64,000 nucleotides of DNA from NCBI RefSeq assembly GCF_016808335.1, contig NC_053149.1, forward strand, positions 24,527,238 through 24,591,237, written 5' to 3'. Made by a program: the position numbers and the translations under genes. The notes below the pieces were generated by a model, which saw only the letters and a list, made by a program, of their open reading frames with translations, made no database searches and was not told where the DNA came from. Positions 30,922 to 42,443 of the stretch are shown piece after piece. How positions within the stretch are numbered: the stretch's first letter is position 1; each line of letters begins with the position of its first letter. Origin of the DNA: Panicum virgatum (taxonomy: Eukaryota > Streptophyta > Magnoliopsida > Poales > Poaceae).

Positions 30922-31860
30922 TATGGTGAGTGACAGTTCCTCCGAGGAGGAGGATGCCAATGATAGATTATTAGATGACCAGGAAGATTTTGGACGAATT
31001 ACAGCTGAGGCTAACGAAATTGAAATGGTTTCAGTGGGTTCATTGCGGAACATGGTGACTGCTAATGGTCATCCTTCTAATGGCAATGATGATAAAATTG
31101 ATTTGACAGGCAGCCATGGCATCAAAACAAAACCTGAAAGGGCAAGAATTTGTCCCCAGTGTCAAAGCCCAGAAGATTAACTAGCTGTAGTAATGAACAA
31201 AGCAGCCGCCTTTTCTTTCTCAAAAGGTCGTGGTGGTTTCGAGAAAGAGAAAAGCAAGCCACTGTTGACTTCAACATCAGCTGCAGTTGATGTTGGTGAC
31301 ACTTTCCAGACTAAAACAATTGCAAAGCTGTTCTACAAAGGAGAAGCGATCTGAGCAGAAAATGAATGGATCAAACTCTGTTACCAATGATGGGCAAAAT
31401 GAGGTCATGGAGAACTTAATTGAGTAAAAGTTGTTTGAGCATAAGCCTGATGCAGTGGCTTATTCACTCAAAGATCACCGCTGATGAGACAAATTATGCC
31501 AAAGAAGGTCATGTTTTAGTGGTCCAATTAACTCAAATAAGCTGAAGACACCACATGATGATAGGGCAAGCGACAGTATTTGTGTCACGCCATCAATAAA
31601 TCAGAGTGGCATGAAGGATGATGAAGCTCCCTCCAGTTCGAACAGCAACATAGCTCGTGATCCTTCCATGGCAACAGGAAAACCTGTTAGCCAGCAACCT
31701 GCTTTGGAGGTTAATCCTCGGTGGCATGGAACCAGAAATAGGCCTCCCACTGCAACAGCTTTAGAAGCCTGCTTTTGCACTACTTGCAAGCGGGAAGCAG
31801 AAGGGTGACCCAAAGAACATGGCAACAAACTTCAAGATTTATAGCTGGAACTGCTTTTAC
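30922..31860 (+). pseudogene. SANT/ELM2-type nuclear protein gene, right half
   Basis: It continues the frame cut at 11984: VSDSSSEEEDANDRLLDDQE, then low-complexity polar sequence, a frameshift near 31140 (EFVPSVKAQKI), LTSCSNEQSS and a C-terminal motif PRWHGTRNRPPTATALEA followed, after another shift, by LASGKQKGDPKNMATN. The R-x-STRNRP-like C-terminal block is a remembered feature of this plant family. Stops between 31180 and 31600 show that it is dead. Confidence 0.6.
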
Positions 31861-32652
31861 TTCAGGTTTGGGCAACTGGAAAAGCGTTGACAAATGTTTG
31901 TCGGTTGGAATAGATGGTAGCTTCCTTGGGTCTGTATTTGTGCATAGTGCACTCTAAGCTGATTAACTATAGAGTTATTCAGTCCCTAGGTTCTGCATTA
32001 TCCAAAAAAAAAGTCCCCTAGGTTCTGCCACTTGTATGTGTTCTGAACTGGCATGCCTAGAAAATATTGCCAATTTGCAGATCCAAACGTGAGGACAAGC
32101 TAACAAACATCTATAAATATTATGACATCAGATGATAAGATATCTGATAGGGCACGCGAATTGCGCTAGACTGATGTATAAATGAAACATTCACTTGGCA
32201 AGATTGAATTACCTGTTGTATGATGAATTTAAAGACCAATTGGTGGATGTAGCTAGCAGAAGGCCATATCATCATTTTCTGTCCTTTGTATGGACAAATA
32301 TATGAACATGTTTCCATTTATTACATGCTAATATTATGGATGTCAAAGTGTGCCATATCTGTTTAATCTATATTGTAATGCATCTTGACGATTATGATAT
32401 GGCGCGCAAAGCGCGCCAAATGTTCTAGTGTTCTTTCATGTTTTATCTAGGTCTATGTGTTCTCAGTGCAAGGCTACAAGTTTCTCATGTTTTAAGCTAA
32501 TAATGTAATCTTAACAACGTATTGACAGCCCAAAAGCTCTTCCTCTCACTCTCCCTCCCTAGACATTGGATCAAACACTTCAAGGGCATGTGGAAAACAG
32601 AAAAAATCAGAGCACTACGGGAACAATTGGGGCTCGAGAAGCTTACCAGAGG
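31861..32652. other. AT-rich spacer, no gene seen
   Basis: Probably the 3' flank of the SANT/ELM2 relic. GGCGCGCAAAGCGCGCC near 32401 is a short perfect-stem palindrome. No coding or element signal was recognised. Confidence 0.3.
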
Positions 32653-33020
32653 CTACGGCGAAGTGGCAGCAGAACCCTCTGCCGTGGCTGCTCCCGGGTT
32701 CGCAGTTGGCGCTGGCTGGTGGTGGGAGATGAGAAGCGGCGGCCTGGGCGCGCGTCGCTCCTCCTCTGCCTGCCTCCGCTCGTTATACATCTCCTCGGTC
32801 TCGACGACGACGAGGCGCTTTACCTGGGTGAGCATTCCGAGAAGCGACGGCGTGGTACGGTGCTCGACGGTGCGGTGGCAGCGGCGGAGTCGCATGGCCT
32901 CGAGCGTGCGGCGGTGGAGGCGCCGCGTCCCGGGGAGCCCCCGCACCAGCGTGATGTACAGCCGCGGGCTCCACGCCACCGGCACCCGCGACTTGAACGC
33001 GTGAACGCTGTCCCGCTCAT
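32653..33020 (-). pseudogene. Ribosomal protein uL30 (bacterial/mitochondrial type), frameshift near the start
   Basis: The minus-strand frame from 32985 gives an uL30 domain: PVAWSPRLYITLVRGLPGTR, LHRRTLEAMRLRRCHRTVEH, TPSLLGMLTQVKRLVVVETE and EMYNERRQAEEERR, then an Ala/Pro tail to TAG at 32653-32655. This matches plant L30-family proteins of the organellar large subunit at full length (about 110-120 aa). The natural ATG appears to be at 33020 (MSGTAF), but a one-base loss before AFKSRVPVAW puts it out of frame. After the stop, CTCTG|GTAAGC resembles a splice donor, so a 3'-UTR intron is possible, which would argue against a processed copy. Confidence 0.75.
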
Positions 33021-33337
33021 CTCCGCGCTCCGTTCCGGCGAATGCCTTTCGCTCGATGTGAGGCGGCGGCGGCGGCGGGAAGCCAATGAACCCCCGTCAA
33101 GCTCAGCGACTTCACTCTGCAGTCACTCATCTGCACCGTCCACAGAGATCCAACGATGACTATCTTCCATGCACTCACATTCCCTCCACGAACTGGGCCT
33201 CGGCCCAACAAGAACGGGCTGCCAGGTGCTAGTGCTCATTTATCGTTGATTGAAGAACAGATGTAAACAGCTGTTTGTGATCCGCAATCCCACTCCCTTC
33301 TATTACTTCCCTTCCACCTCCCGTCTGTGCACTCATA

Positions 33338-34626
33338 CATAAATACCGACTTGTCAAGTGGGACATCTTGTGTCGGCCTAAGGACCAAGGAGGACTTGGA
33401 ATCATAAATCTGCAATTGCAGAATAAGTGTTTATTGGCTAAGTGGCTTGTAAACCTGCTGAATACCGATGGCATGTGGCAAAAGCTGCTAACTAATAAAT
33501 ATCTACATTCCAAGTCACTAACCCAGGTAAAGGCAATATCCTATGACTCTCATTTTTGGAGAGGCTTCATGAAGATTAAAGATGAGGTGTTCGGCCTTGA
33601 CGTTTTTTGGTAAAGGATGGGTCCAAGACCAGATTCTGGGAAGATACATGGATAGGAGACAGACCTTTCAAAGTTAAATATCCATCAATCTACAATATAG
33701 TGAGGGATCCACACGCAACAGTGCTAAAGTTATGGCCACGTCGCCTCTCCAGGTATCCTTCAAGAGAGCGTTGGTGGATAATAAACTGCTTGAATGGCAA
33801 AACCTTGTAGCGCAAATCGTCCATGTCAACTTGGTGGACGAGCCTGATAATTTCAACTGGAATATGACCACATCCAGGTCATATACAGTTTGCTCTCTCT
33901 ATCTACATCTGATAGATAGAAACCCACCATTTCGACATAAGAGTATTTGGAAACTAAATATTCCTCTCAAAATTAAAATCTTCCTTTGATATCTGCAAAA
34001 GGGAGTGGTTTTAACAAAAGATAATCTCGCTAAGAAAAACTGGACGGGTAGCCAAAAATGTTGTGGCTGTAATATTAATGAGTCTATAGATCATCTTTTC
34101 TTAGATTGCCCGTACGCGAGAATGGTTTGGAGGATAATTTCTTACGCTACAGGTTTGACTCCACCTAATTCGATTAGGCATATGTTTGGCTCATGGTTTT
34201 CTAATCAATCTTTTATGGTTTTCTAATCAATCTAAAAAGATTAGGAATTTGATTTGGGTGGGAGTGGCTGCTGTTTGCTAGGCAATCTGGAGATGCCGGA
34301 ATGATATAATTTTTCACAAAGTCAAATACCATTCAATTTTGCAGGTTATTTTTAGGAGGACGTACTGGTTTCGTTTCTGGGCGCAGCTGCAGCGTGAGGA
34401 GCAAACTAAGACAGCACTTTTCTTGATGAGCAGAAACATAGAGACTATCGCTTTGGAGTTCATCAAGGGAGGATGGAACACTTTTTTATTGTTTGTTGTA
34501 ATTTTATCTTTGAGAACGGCTTCGCTCTCCTCTATTTTTTCCATTTATGCGAACCCTGTAATAATTGGCTGTGTACGCCCATGAGCGTAGAGGCCAGATG
34601 CTTTTCATCCATTATCTAAAAAAAAT
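33338..34626 (+). mobile_element. 5'-truncated LINE (L1-type) with 14-bp target duplication
   Basis: It encodes the end of a LINE RT and the zf-RVT region with several frame breaks: LCRPKDQGGLGIINLQLQNK, GSKTRFWEDTWIGDRPFK, SIWKLNIPLKIKIFL, and CCGCNINESIDHLFLDCPYA. It ends in a short A tract (34618-34626). TCTGTGCACTCATA occurs at both flanks (33324-33337; 34627-34640), giving exact boundaries. Target-primed insertion with 5' truncation explains the structure; it is not coding-competent. Confidence 0.9.
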
Positions 34627-34640
34627 CTGTGCACTCATAT

Positions 34641-35303
34641 ATGTTGGAACAGATTAAAAGAACATCGACTTGGCTGCAACAAAAACAAAATCTACATATA
34701 TGAGATGAAGCAGATAGGTATGTGAAACCATGATATTACCTTTTTATCCATGAGATAGATAGATTCTAGCTGTCCGTACTACCATCAAATCTTGTCTAAT
34801 TCTACTACAATGTGATGCCAGAGAAAGCATACCATTTTGATTTCTGCAACCTACCGTTTATTATAGTGATAACATAGTATTCAAGCACAATTTGTCCAGT
34901 TCTAGTACAATGTGATGCCAGAGAATGATACATCGATGTGAGCTCAATTTCTCTATTTTGTTGCTTCTTATATAATCACAGCTAGCACCAGCCCAGTTTA
35001 ATTTACAGAACACGGGCATGTACAGAATACACTGCTTCTTCTAGCTTGAGTTTTGCGTCCACGCTCTGGGTTGGTCTTGTAGCTTTGAGCCTGTGATGCC
35101 GTGCTTTGTAGCTGCAGCTCACGCGTAAGGGGGCTCCACAGTCCACACTGTCCACGGTGGAGGGAGGCCCAGCTTGGCAAGCAGGCCAGGATTCACCACC
35201 GAGCGGTGTCCGAACATGCCACAACAGGTCGGCAGTCGCGTGAGCGGTGGGCGACATTGAGAATACTCTCTAGGTGGCTAGGTGCTCGGCCACGGGGCGA
35301 CAG
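34641..35303. other. Unassigned spacer with a direct repeat and a possible minus-strand exon
   Basis: A 25-bp core, CTACAATGTGATGCCAGAGAA-like, occurs at about 34800-34826 and again at about 34899-34925. On the minus strand, about 35257-35003 stays open and reads protein-like (STVDSVDCGAPLRVSCSYKA, DAKLKLEEAVYSVHARVL), possibly a terminal exon of an unidentified gene. I cannot name it. Confidence 0.3.
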
Positions 35304-35566
35304 TGTCACGGCCCACGGGCCGATTGGGCCGCGCAGTTACTGTAACGCACGGCTACTATAGCACGCGGCACAGTATTTCTTTAGTCCCAGACTGAAAACG
35401 GAAAGGGAGTTGGACTGACTTAAATAGCCGGTCTCTGGGAAGCTAATAACTCCGGTTCGAACCTTTTGCGCGAAGCGAGGACGAAAGCGCAAGAGAGTTA
35501 TTTAGCAGGTGTGGTCTACTCAACGTGTAGAGTAGATCTTAGCCATTATCCTGGGCCGGGTCGTTA
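35304..35566 (+). repeat. TRIM left LTR
   Basis: It starts TGTCACGGCCCACGGG and ends near GGGTCGTTA. It contains the nested hairpin AATAACTC (35445) / GAGTTATT (35495), with inner TTGCGC (35466) / GCGCAA (35487). Confidence 0.7.
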
Positions 35567-35837
35567 TAAGGGTATCAGAGTCATACTCTCGCGGTTCACG
35601 CCACGTACGGGCAGAAGTGCGCGTACATGAGCATGAGCATGTCGGCGCGTGGAAACACAGATGCCAACAGCATATGGACGGACACACATGGGCTGCTGGC
35701 AGTGAACTCACGGGCGTGGCACATGGAATCGTTAGCACTAGACGTATGGGACGTGGCCCAAGAGAGGGGATCCTGCTCCCTTGTCCTGTATGGGTAAATT
35801 GGCTCGACGAGGACGTCGAACCCTAACGGGGGGAGAT

Positions 35838-36191
35838 TGTCACGGCCACGGGCCGACTGGGCCCCGCAGTTACTGTAGCGCACGGCTACTGTAGCACGCG
35901 GCACAGTATTCCTTTAATCCCAGACTGGAAACGGAAAGGGAGTTGGACTGACTTAAACGTGGCCGACTGGGAGCGCACGGCTACTGTAGCACGCGGCACA
36001 GTATTCCTTTAATCCCAGACTGGAAACGGAAAGGGAGTTGGACTGACTTAAATAGCCGGTCCCTGGGAAGCTAATAACTCCGGTTCGAACCTTTTGCGCG
36101 AAGCGAGGACGAAAGCGCAAGAGAGTTATTTAGCAGGTGTGGTCTACTCAACGTGTAGAGTAGATCTTAGCCGTTATCCTGTGTCGGGTCG
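35838..36191 (+). repeat. TRIM right LTR, internally duplicated
   Basis: It matches the left LTR, but the segment GCGCACGGCTACTGTAGCAC … GGACTGACTTAAA is present twice in tandem (about 35878-35957 and 35970-36051). The hairpin is conserved at 36073-36130. Confidence 0.7.
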
Positions 36192-36956
36192 TCTTGCCGT
36201 GCCAAGAACACCTTTGAACCTGCTATCAATCGAGAACAAGCAAGAACAAGTTGAACAAGCAAATAAACTCACGGATCTGAACCAAATGAAACCTGAATCA
36301 CAAGTTGGGGTCTTGAATCAAGCAAATCGAGTGGTCTAGTTGACACACGCGTTCACTAAGAAGTAGCAGTAGCTAAACTTGCATCTAAACAAAACCCACC
36401 TTCCTCCTGGCGGCTGGAGCCTCTATTTATAGATAGGAGACAGCCAAGAGGCGTGGTGAGGTGGAAACCCTAACACAATATGAGTCCTTAGTGGGCCAAA
36501 TAAGTTACAAGGCTGTCAGCCCAAGACTAAAGGTTTGAATGTCTTCTGGTCGATACAGAACGTCTCCGGTGGAATTTTGTAGTGGGGTTGGATCCATTTG
36601 AAAGTAGATTTCAAGATCTTTTCAATGAGTACTCATATGCCTCAAACAACATTCAGAGTCAAGAAATATTGCCAAATCAATTTGATGTTGCCCGACTGTA
36701 CGAACTTGAAGTCTAAACTTGGTGTCCGATCTTGTGCTTCCTTGTTGTGCAATCTTGATGTCCAAACAGATTGGTTGACCCATTAGCTTCCTCTCCATCA
36801 TCACAATAATTTAGTAGCATCCAATTCTGAGATGAAGGTTTATGGACAGCGAGGAACGAGTTTACCTGATAATTTAGCTCTCGTGCACGGACACTTGTTA
36901 TTGGTCCTTGCTGCGTAGTAGGCATGGTTGTATCGTTGGAAGGGATGTCCTCATCA
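36192..36956 (-). repeat. Element C 3' LTR, truncated at its end
   Basis: The minus strand starts TGATGAGGACATCCC at 36956 and is homologous to 43583-44367. The last 150 bp present in the other LTR are missing where it joins the TRIM. A leftward TATA box (CTATAAATAGAGG) lies at about 36422-36434. Confidence 0.8.
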
Positions 36957-39690
36957 TCCTCTCCTTCTTGCATTTGAGTCGTCCTCGACTCAGGTTTATC
37001 TTCCTCGCCCAAATATGGTTTCAATTCTGCAATGTTAAATGTGGTGCTGACCCCAAAATCTGCAGGCAACTCAAGTTTGTATGCATTATCATTGATCTTA
37101 GCTACAACTTTAAAAAGGACCATCAGCTCTTGGAAGCAACTTTGACTTCCTCAAATCAGGAAACCGATCCTTACTCAAGTGCAGCCAAACCAAATCACCT
37201 GGTTCGAAAGAGACATGCTTCTTTCCTATGCTACCAGCAAGTTTATATTTAGCATTCATGTTTTCTATGTTCTCTTTTGTGGTCTCATGCATTTTTAACA
37301 TCAGCTCAGCACGTTGTTTAGCATCAAAATTCAATCTCTCAGAAGTTGGTAAAGGCAGTAAATCAATAGGGGCACGAGGCACAAAATCATAAACAATCTC
37401 AAAAGGGCTTTTTTTAGTAGTAGAATGTTGTGAACGATTGTAAGCAAACTAAATATGAGGCAAACATTCTTCCCATATTTTTATGTTCTTTTTCAAAATA
37501 GTCCTAAGCATGGCAGATAAAGTTCTATTCACGATCTCACTTTGTCCATCAGTTTGGGGATGACAAGTAGTGGGAAATAGCAACTTAGTACCCAATTTAG
37601 CCCACAAAATTCTCCAAAAATGACTAAGAAATTTTGCATCACGATCTAAAACAATTGTGTTTGGCACACCATGCAAACGAACAATTTCACGAAAGAACAA
37701 ATCAGCAACATGAGTAGCATCATCGGTCTTATGACATGGTATGAAATGTGCCATCTTAGAAAATCTATCCACAACCACAAAGATACTATCCCTACCCTTC
37801 TTTGTTCTAGGCAGTCCTAAAACAAAGTCTATTGAAATATCCTCCCATGGTGCATTAGGAACATGTAGAGGCATATACAAATCGTGAGGATTAAGGCGTG
37901 ACTTAGCTTTTTGGCATATTGTGTAGCGAGCAACGAGTCTCTCCACGTCCCTCCGCATCTTGGGCCAAAAAAATGATCAGCAAGGATGTCTTCTGTTTCT
38001 TCACACCAAAGTGTCCCATCAGCCCTCCTCGATGCGCTTCCTGCAACAATAACATACACACAGAGCTAGCTGGAATGCATAGCTTGTTAGCTCGAAATAC
38101 AAACCCGTCATTGAGGATGAATTTGTTCCATGTTTTTCCCTCCTTGCAATTCAGCAACACATCTTTAAAATCACCATCATGGGCATATTGCTCTTTTATT
38201 GTTTCGAAGCCAAAAATATTGAAATCAAGTTGTGAAAGTATGGTATAACGTCTAGACAATGCATCAGCAATTACATTTTCCCTCCCTTTCTTGTGTTTGA
38301 TGACATAAGGGAAAGACTCAATGAATTCAACCAAGCGAGCATGCCTACGGTTCAGTTTTGCTTGACTTTGAATATGTTTCAATGATTCATGATCAAAATG
38401 TATAACAAATTCTTTGGGTCATAAATAATGCTGCCATGTTTCCAAAGTCCAAACTAGAGCTAGCAATTCTTTATCATAAGTAGAATAGTTCAAACTAGGC
38501 CCACTCAACTTCTCGCTGAAGTATGCTACAGATTTTTCCCTCTTGTAACAAAACACCTCCCAAACTAATTCCACTAACATCACATTCAAGTTCAAAAGTT
38601 TTAGTGAAACCAAGAAGTTGGAGCAAAGGGGCATGGGTTAACTTGTCTTTCAATGTGTTGAAAGCACTCTTGTGTGCTGCAGCCCAAGCGAATGTGATGC
38701 CCTTCTTGGTGAGTTCGTGCAATGGGACTGCAATGGTGCTGAAATCCTTCACAAAGCGGCGATAGAATCAAGCAAGCCCGAGAAAGCTTCTTACTTGTGT
38801 GACCGTTGTGGGAACCAGCCAGCTATGTATTGCTTCAACTTTGGCTTGATCAACTTTAATTCCCTGCGGGGTCACAACATAGCCAAGAAAAGAGACTCAA
38901 TACAAAAGGTGCACTTATCAAGGTAGAGCATTAAAAACCGCACTCAAATGATCAAGATGTTCCTCAAGTGATCTACTGTATATCAAGATGTCATCAAAAT
39001 ATACCACAACAAATCTGCCAATGAAAGCGCGTAAAACTTCATTCATTAATCTCATAAAAGTCCTGGGTGCATTAGTGAGACCAAAAGGCATGACTAACCA
39101 CTCATATAGACCGAATTTAGTTATAAATGTTGTTTTCCATTCATCTCTTAGCTTCATGCGAATCTGGTGGTAACCACTACGCAAATCAATTTTTGAGAAC
39201 ATAATTGAGCCACTCAGTTCATCAAGCATATCATCTAGCCTAGGAATTGGATGACGATATCTAATTGTAATGTTATTAATCGCTCGGCAATCTACACACA
39301 TGCGCCAAGATCCATCTTTCTTAGGAACCAAAAGGACAGGAACAGCGCAGGGGCTCAAAGACTCATGCACATAAACTTTGTCGAGCAATTCTTGCACTTG
39401 GCACTGAATCTCTTTAGTTTCTTCGGAGTTGGTTCTGTATGGCGCACGGTTGGGCAAGGAAGCCCCGGGAATAAGGTCAATCTAGTGCTCAATCCCACGG
39501 ATTGGTGGCAGCCCCGGTGGCACCTCCTTTGGAAAAATGCCCGCATACTCCTACAAAAGGTTAGTGACTGCAGGAGGCAAAGAAGAAGGTATCTCCTCAA
39601 GTGAAAACAAAGTTTGTTTACAAATCAAAGCATAGCAAACAGTAGTACTAGCATCAATCTCATCCAAGTCAGATTTGGTTGCAATGAAAC
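36957..39690 (-). pseudogene. Element C pol: RT, RNase H, integrase (broken)
   Basis: Going leftward: RT (39457-38918: [45 protein letters not shown]); RNase H (38752-38280: [34 protein letters not shown]); integrase (38060-37449: zinc site, [44 protein letters not shown]); C-terminal module (37382-37000: GSIGKKHVSFEPGDLVWLHL, KINDNAYKLELPADFGV). Frameshifts and stops separate the blocks. Confidence 0.85.
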
Positions 39691-39699
39691 ATGACCTTT

Positions 39700-40395
39700 T
39701 CAACTTGATCTCATTTTTGTTGTTGTGGGCAGATTTGGTGTTCTTTTGGGCTTTTCAAGTTCATTTGCCACAATCTGATTTTCACTCTTAGCATGCTCCT
39801 GATTCTTTACTTCAGTAGCTCTAACAAGTTCATCTTTCAAAATAGCTTCATGAGAGATTGGGTGCAAAACAAGTTTCTTGTTATTATGCATAAAAGAGTA
39901 TTGATTTGTTTTACCATGATGCAAAGAATCAATGTCAAACTGCCATGGTCTATCTAACAACATAGAGCATGCTTGCATGGGTACAACATCGCAGTCAATA
40001 GAATCATGATAAGAACCAATAGCAAAATTAACTCTCACCAATCGTGTTACCTTCACCTTACCGCTATTGTTCAGCCATTGAATGTAGTAAGGTTGCAAAT
40101 GTGGATGGGTGCACAATGCAAGCTTCTCCACTATTTCAGCACTTGCCAAGTTGTTGCAGCTCCCTCCATCAATGATGACTCGGCAAAAACGCTCCTTGAT
40201 CACACACTTGGTTTGAAACAAAGTGTGGTGCTCATTTTGTTCAGCCTTCTCCATTTGTGCACTCAACACTCGTTGTACCACGAGGCACTCATAGTGTTCA
40301 GCGTGTTCCGTTCCAATATGCTCCTCATTTTTGTTGCGCTCCTCATCTTCCCCTACATTGTTAGCAGCATGCAAGGCATATGTTTCTTCATCTAA
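39700..40395 (-). pseudogene. Element C protease region
   Basis: After the LINE the gag-pol frame continues LDEETYALHAAN … CVIKERFCRVIIDGGSCNNL (protease D-G-G-S), YYIQWLNNSGKVKVTRLVRV and VVPMQACSMLLDRPWQFD. Typical of plant Ty3 retropepsin regions; open for about 230 codons. Confidence 0.8.
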
Positions 40396-40415
40396 ATCAC
40401 TAGCAGAGGAATACT

Positions 40416-41226
40416 TTTTGAAAGTAGACTTCATCCTGCTTTTAAAGAAAGCAAATATCCAAGTACACGCGGCCATCCACCGTAGGACTAGGGTTCCCAG
40501 TTTAGACACGGAAAGAACTCTTGAGGACGCAGCCTCCACTCGAAAAAGAACTAAAACAAAACTACAAGACAGGAAAAGCTACTGAAATTAGAGGAGATCA
40601 TCCAGTGAAGGCCCCCTCTGTCTTGCGATGTTGCCAAAGGCACGAACCCAGCCCTCCATCACCACCCTGCGTTCATCAAACAGCTTCCGGTCCCTTGCTG
40701 GCAGCAAAACCCCCCATCTCTGCATTTTGTGAGCTATAGTGAACAAGATATCACAAGGATGTTTCAGAAATTTATTTTCCATTCTCATTTTATTCCTAGT
40801 CAGCCACAACACCCACCAAATAACTGCAAAGGAAAAAAGCTTCAGGTCGTAATGCAAACACCCTAGGGGCAACCACTCCTGTAACAATGCCCCTAAATTG
40901 GATGGAGCACTAGCCCACCCAAAAACTTCCCTCAAACACCCCCAGACAAAGCCCGCCAGCACACACTGAAAGAGGATATGATCAACTGTTTCAGGGACAC
41001 CGCATAACGGACAGTTCACATCTCCTCTCCATTTTTTCCTCTTCAGAGCTACCCCAGTAGGCAATCTGTTGTGCAGAGCTTGCCATACAAAGACTTTCAA
41101 TTTCAGTGGAAGCTTGTTTTTCCAAAGCTTCTTGCACCTTCTATCCACAACCCCCCCAAAAGAGATAAATCTATACATAGATCTGGTGGTATAGTGACCA
41201 CTTCTCTCCAGCTTCCACACAACCCT
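40416..41226 (-). mobile_element. 811-bp 5'-truncated LINE inside element C, 20-bp target duplication
   Basis: It encodes a zf-RVT domain: LPLKLKVFVWQALHNRLPTG, KRKKWRGDVNCPLCGVPETV, DHILFQCVLAGFVWGCLREV, then VIWWVLWLTRNKMRMENKF. ATCACTAGCAGAGGAATACT is repeated exactly at 40396-40415 and 41227-41246. The target is the gag spacer codons KYSSASD. The ORF is still open over its whole length, so it is younger than its host. Confidence 0.9.
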
Positions 41227-41246
41227 ATCACTAGCAGAGGAATACT

Positions 41247-42443
41247 CACCATCAGGACGCACAACTAGCACACGTGCACTTGGGCAGTCCTTGCGCACAT
41301 GACTGTAACCTTTGCAGCGGAGGCATTGAATGTCTCTTGTTCGCCCCGAAGATGCAATTGAGGATGAACTCTTGGTTGGTGCAATAGCTATCCCCTTTGT
41401 TGTTTCGGGAGGGTATGGTGAGGATTTTGTTGTCGAAGGTCATGGTTTGTTGCTTGATGAAGATGGGGCAGCGGCTCGGTACAGCTGGGCAGTGGGGTTG
41501 GATGGCGTCCAAGAGGAAGCACGACCTGCAGAAATGTTAGTTCTCGTGCTAGCTCTCTGTCCCTGTACTTCCCTTTCAGCTTTACAAGCAAGATGAAACA
41601 AACGAGTGATTGAATTATATTATTTGTAAGCAAAATATCCTGAATTTCCCAATTTAGCCCACCCATGAACCTAGCCATAGCTGCATCCTCATTTTCTACC
41701 AAACCACAACGAAGCATCCCTGTTTGCAGCTCTTGATAGTACTCTTCTACAGATTTGTTTCCCTATCTCAAAAGTTGAAGCTTATGCAAAAGATCACGTG
41801 CATGATAGGAGGGAACAAATCTAGCTCGCATAACTCTTTTCATAGCATCCCAAGTTTGTGGAGTGTTGTTTGGATGGCTGCGTACATATTCACTAGCCCT
41901 AACACGTTTGTTTTTAGGAAAATCATGACAAGCAAATTTTTGATTAACAGCTAGCTCCCAAGTAAGATATGCAATGGGGTCATATTTTCCATCAAAAGAG
42001 GGCATGCTAAATTTAATCTTCCCCAAAGAATCATCATTGTCATGTACCTCACGTCGTGGTTGACGAGCACGTTCACCATGCCGATGGTGGCACTGCTGCT
42101 GGTTGTGCTGGCCATTTACCTCCCCATCAAGCTCCGTGTCAGCTGAATATTCTTCCTCATCTTACCCAGCAATGCTGCCCTCGGTGTTGTTGTTGTTGTG
42201 TCGTCCCATACCATCACGACCCTCCTGCTCCATCCTATCCAAACGCTCCAAAATACCTACAAGAGAGGTGTTAAGAGCCCCAAGCGTGCTCTCCATTGAG
42301 GTCAGCTTGGCGTTGGTGTCGATCTGCGTGGACTCCAATTGGCCAAGGCGTTCATTGGTGACTCGAACATCCTCAACAAGGTGTTGAATGATGCCCCTTG
42401 TTCGAGGTGAATGAGCGTGTCTATCATCCTCATTTCCTACCAT
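41247..42443 (-). pseudogene. Element C gag
   Basis: ATG at 42443 (MVGNEDDRHAHSPRTRG) with a heptad-like segment (LGQLESTQIDTNAKLTSME). A frame break follows, then the Gag core KIKFSMPSFDGKYDPIAYL, WDAMKRVMRARFVPSYHARD and MLRCGLVENEDAAMARFMGG, and a CCHC knuckle ending VRKDCPSARVLVVRPDGEYS at the LINE junction. Several stops. Confidence 0.8.

Larger units (their letters stand above)
35304..36191 (+). mobile_element. TRIM-like small LTR retrotransposon
   Basis: Two LTRs starting TGTCACGGCC (35304; 35838) flank only about 270 bp. That interval begins with a Met-tRNA-like primer site (GGTATCAGAG at about 35571) and ends in a purine tract (ACGGGGGGAGAT). No coding capacity. Both LTRs share an identical folded segment. 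The right LTR has an internal tandem duplication of about 110 bp and abuts element C at 36192 without a target duplication. Confidence 0.75.

Noticed and set aside
35451..35460. GGTTCGAACC in the TRIM LTR as a tRNA B-box
   Set aside because: No A-box at tRNA spacing and no cloverleaf; it sits inside a larger hairpin of an LTR with a primer site and purine tract.
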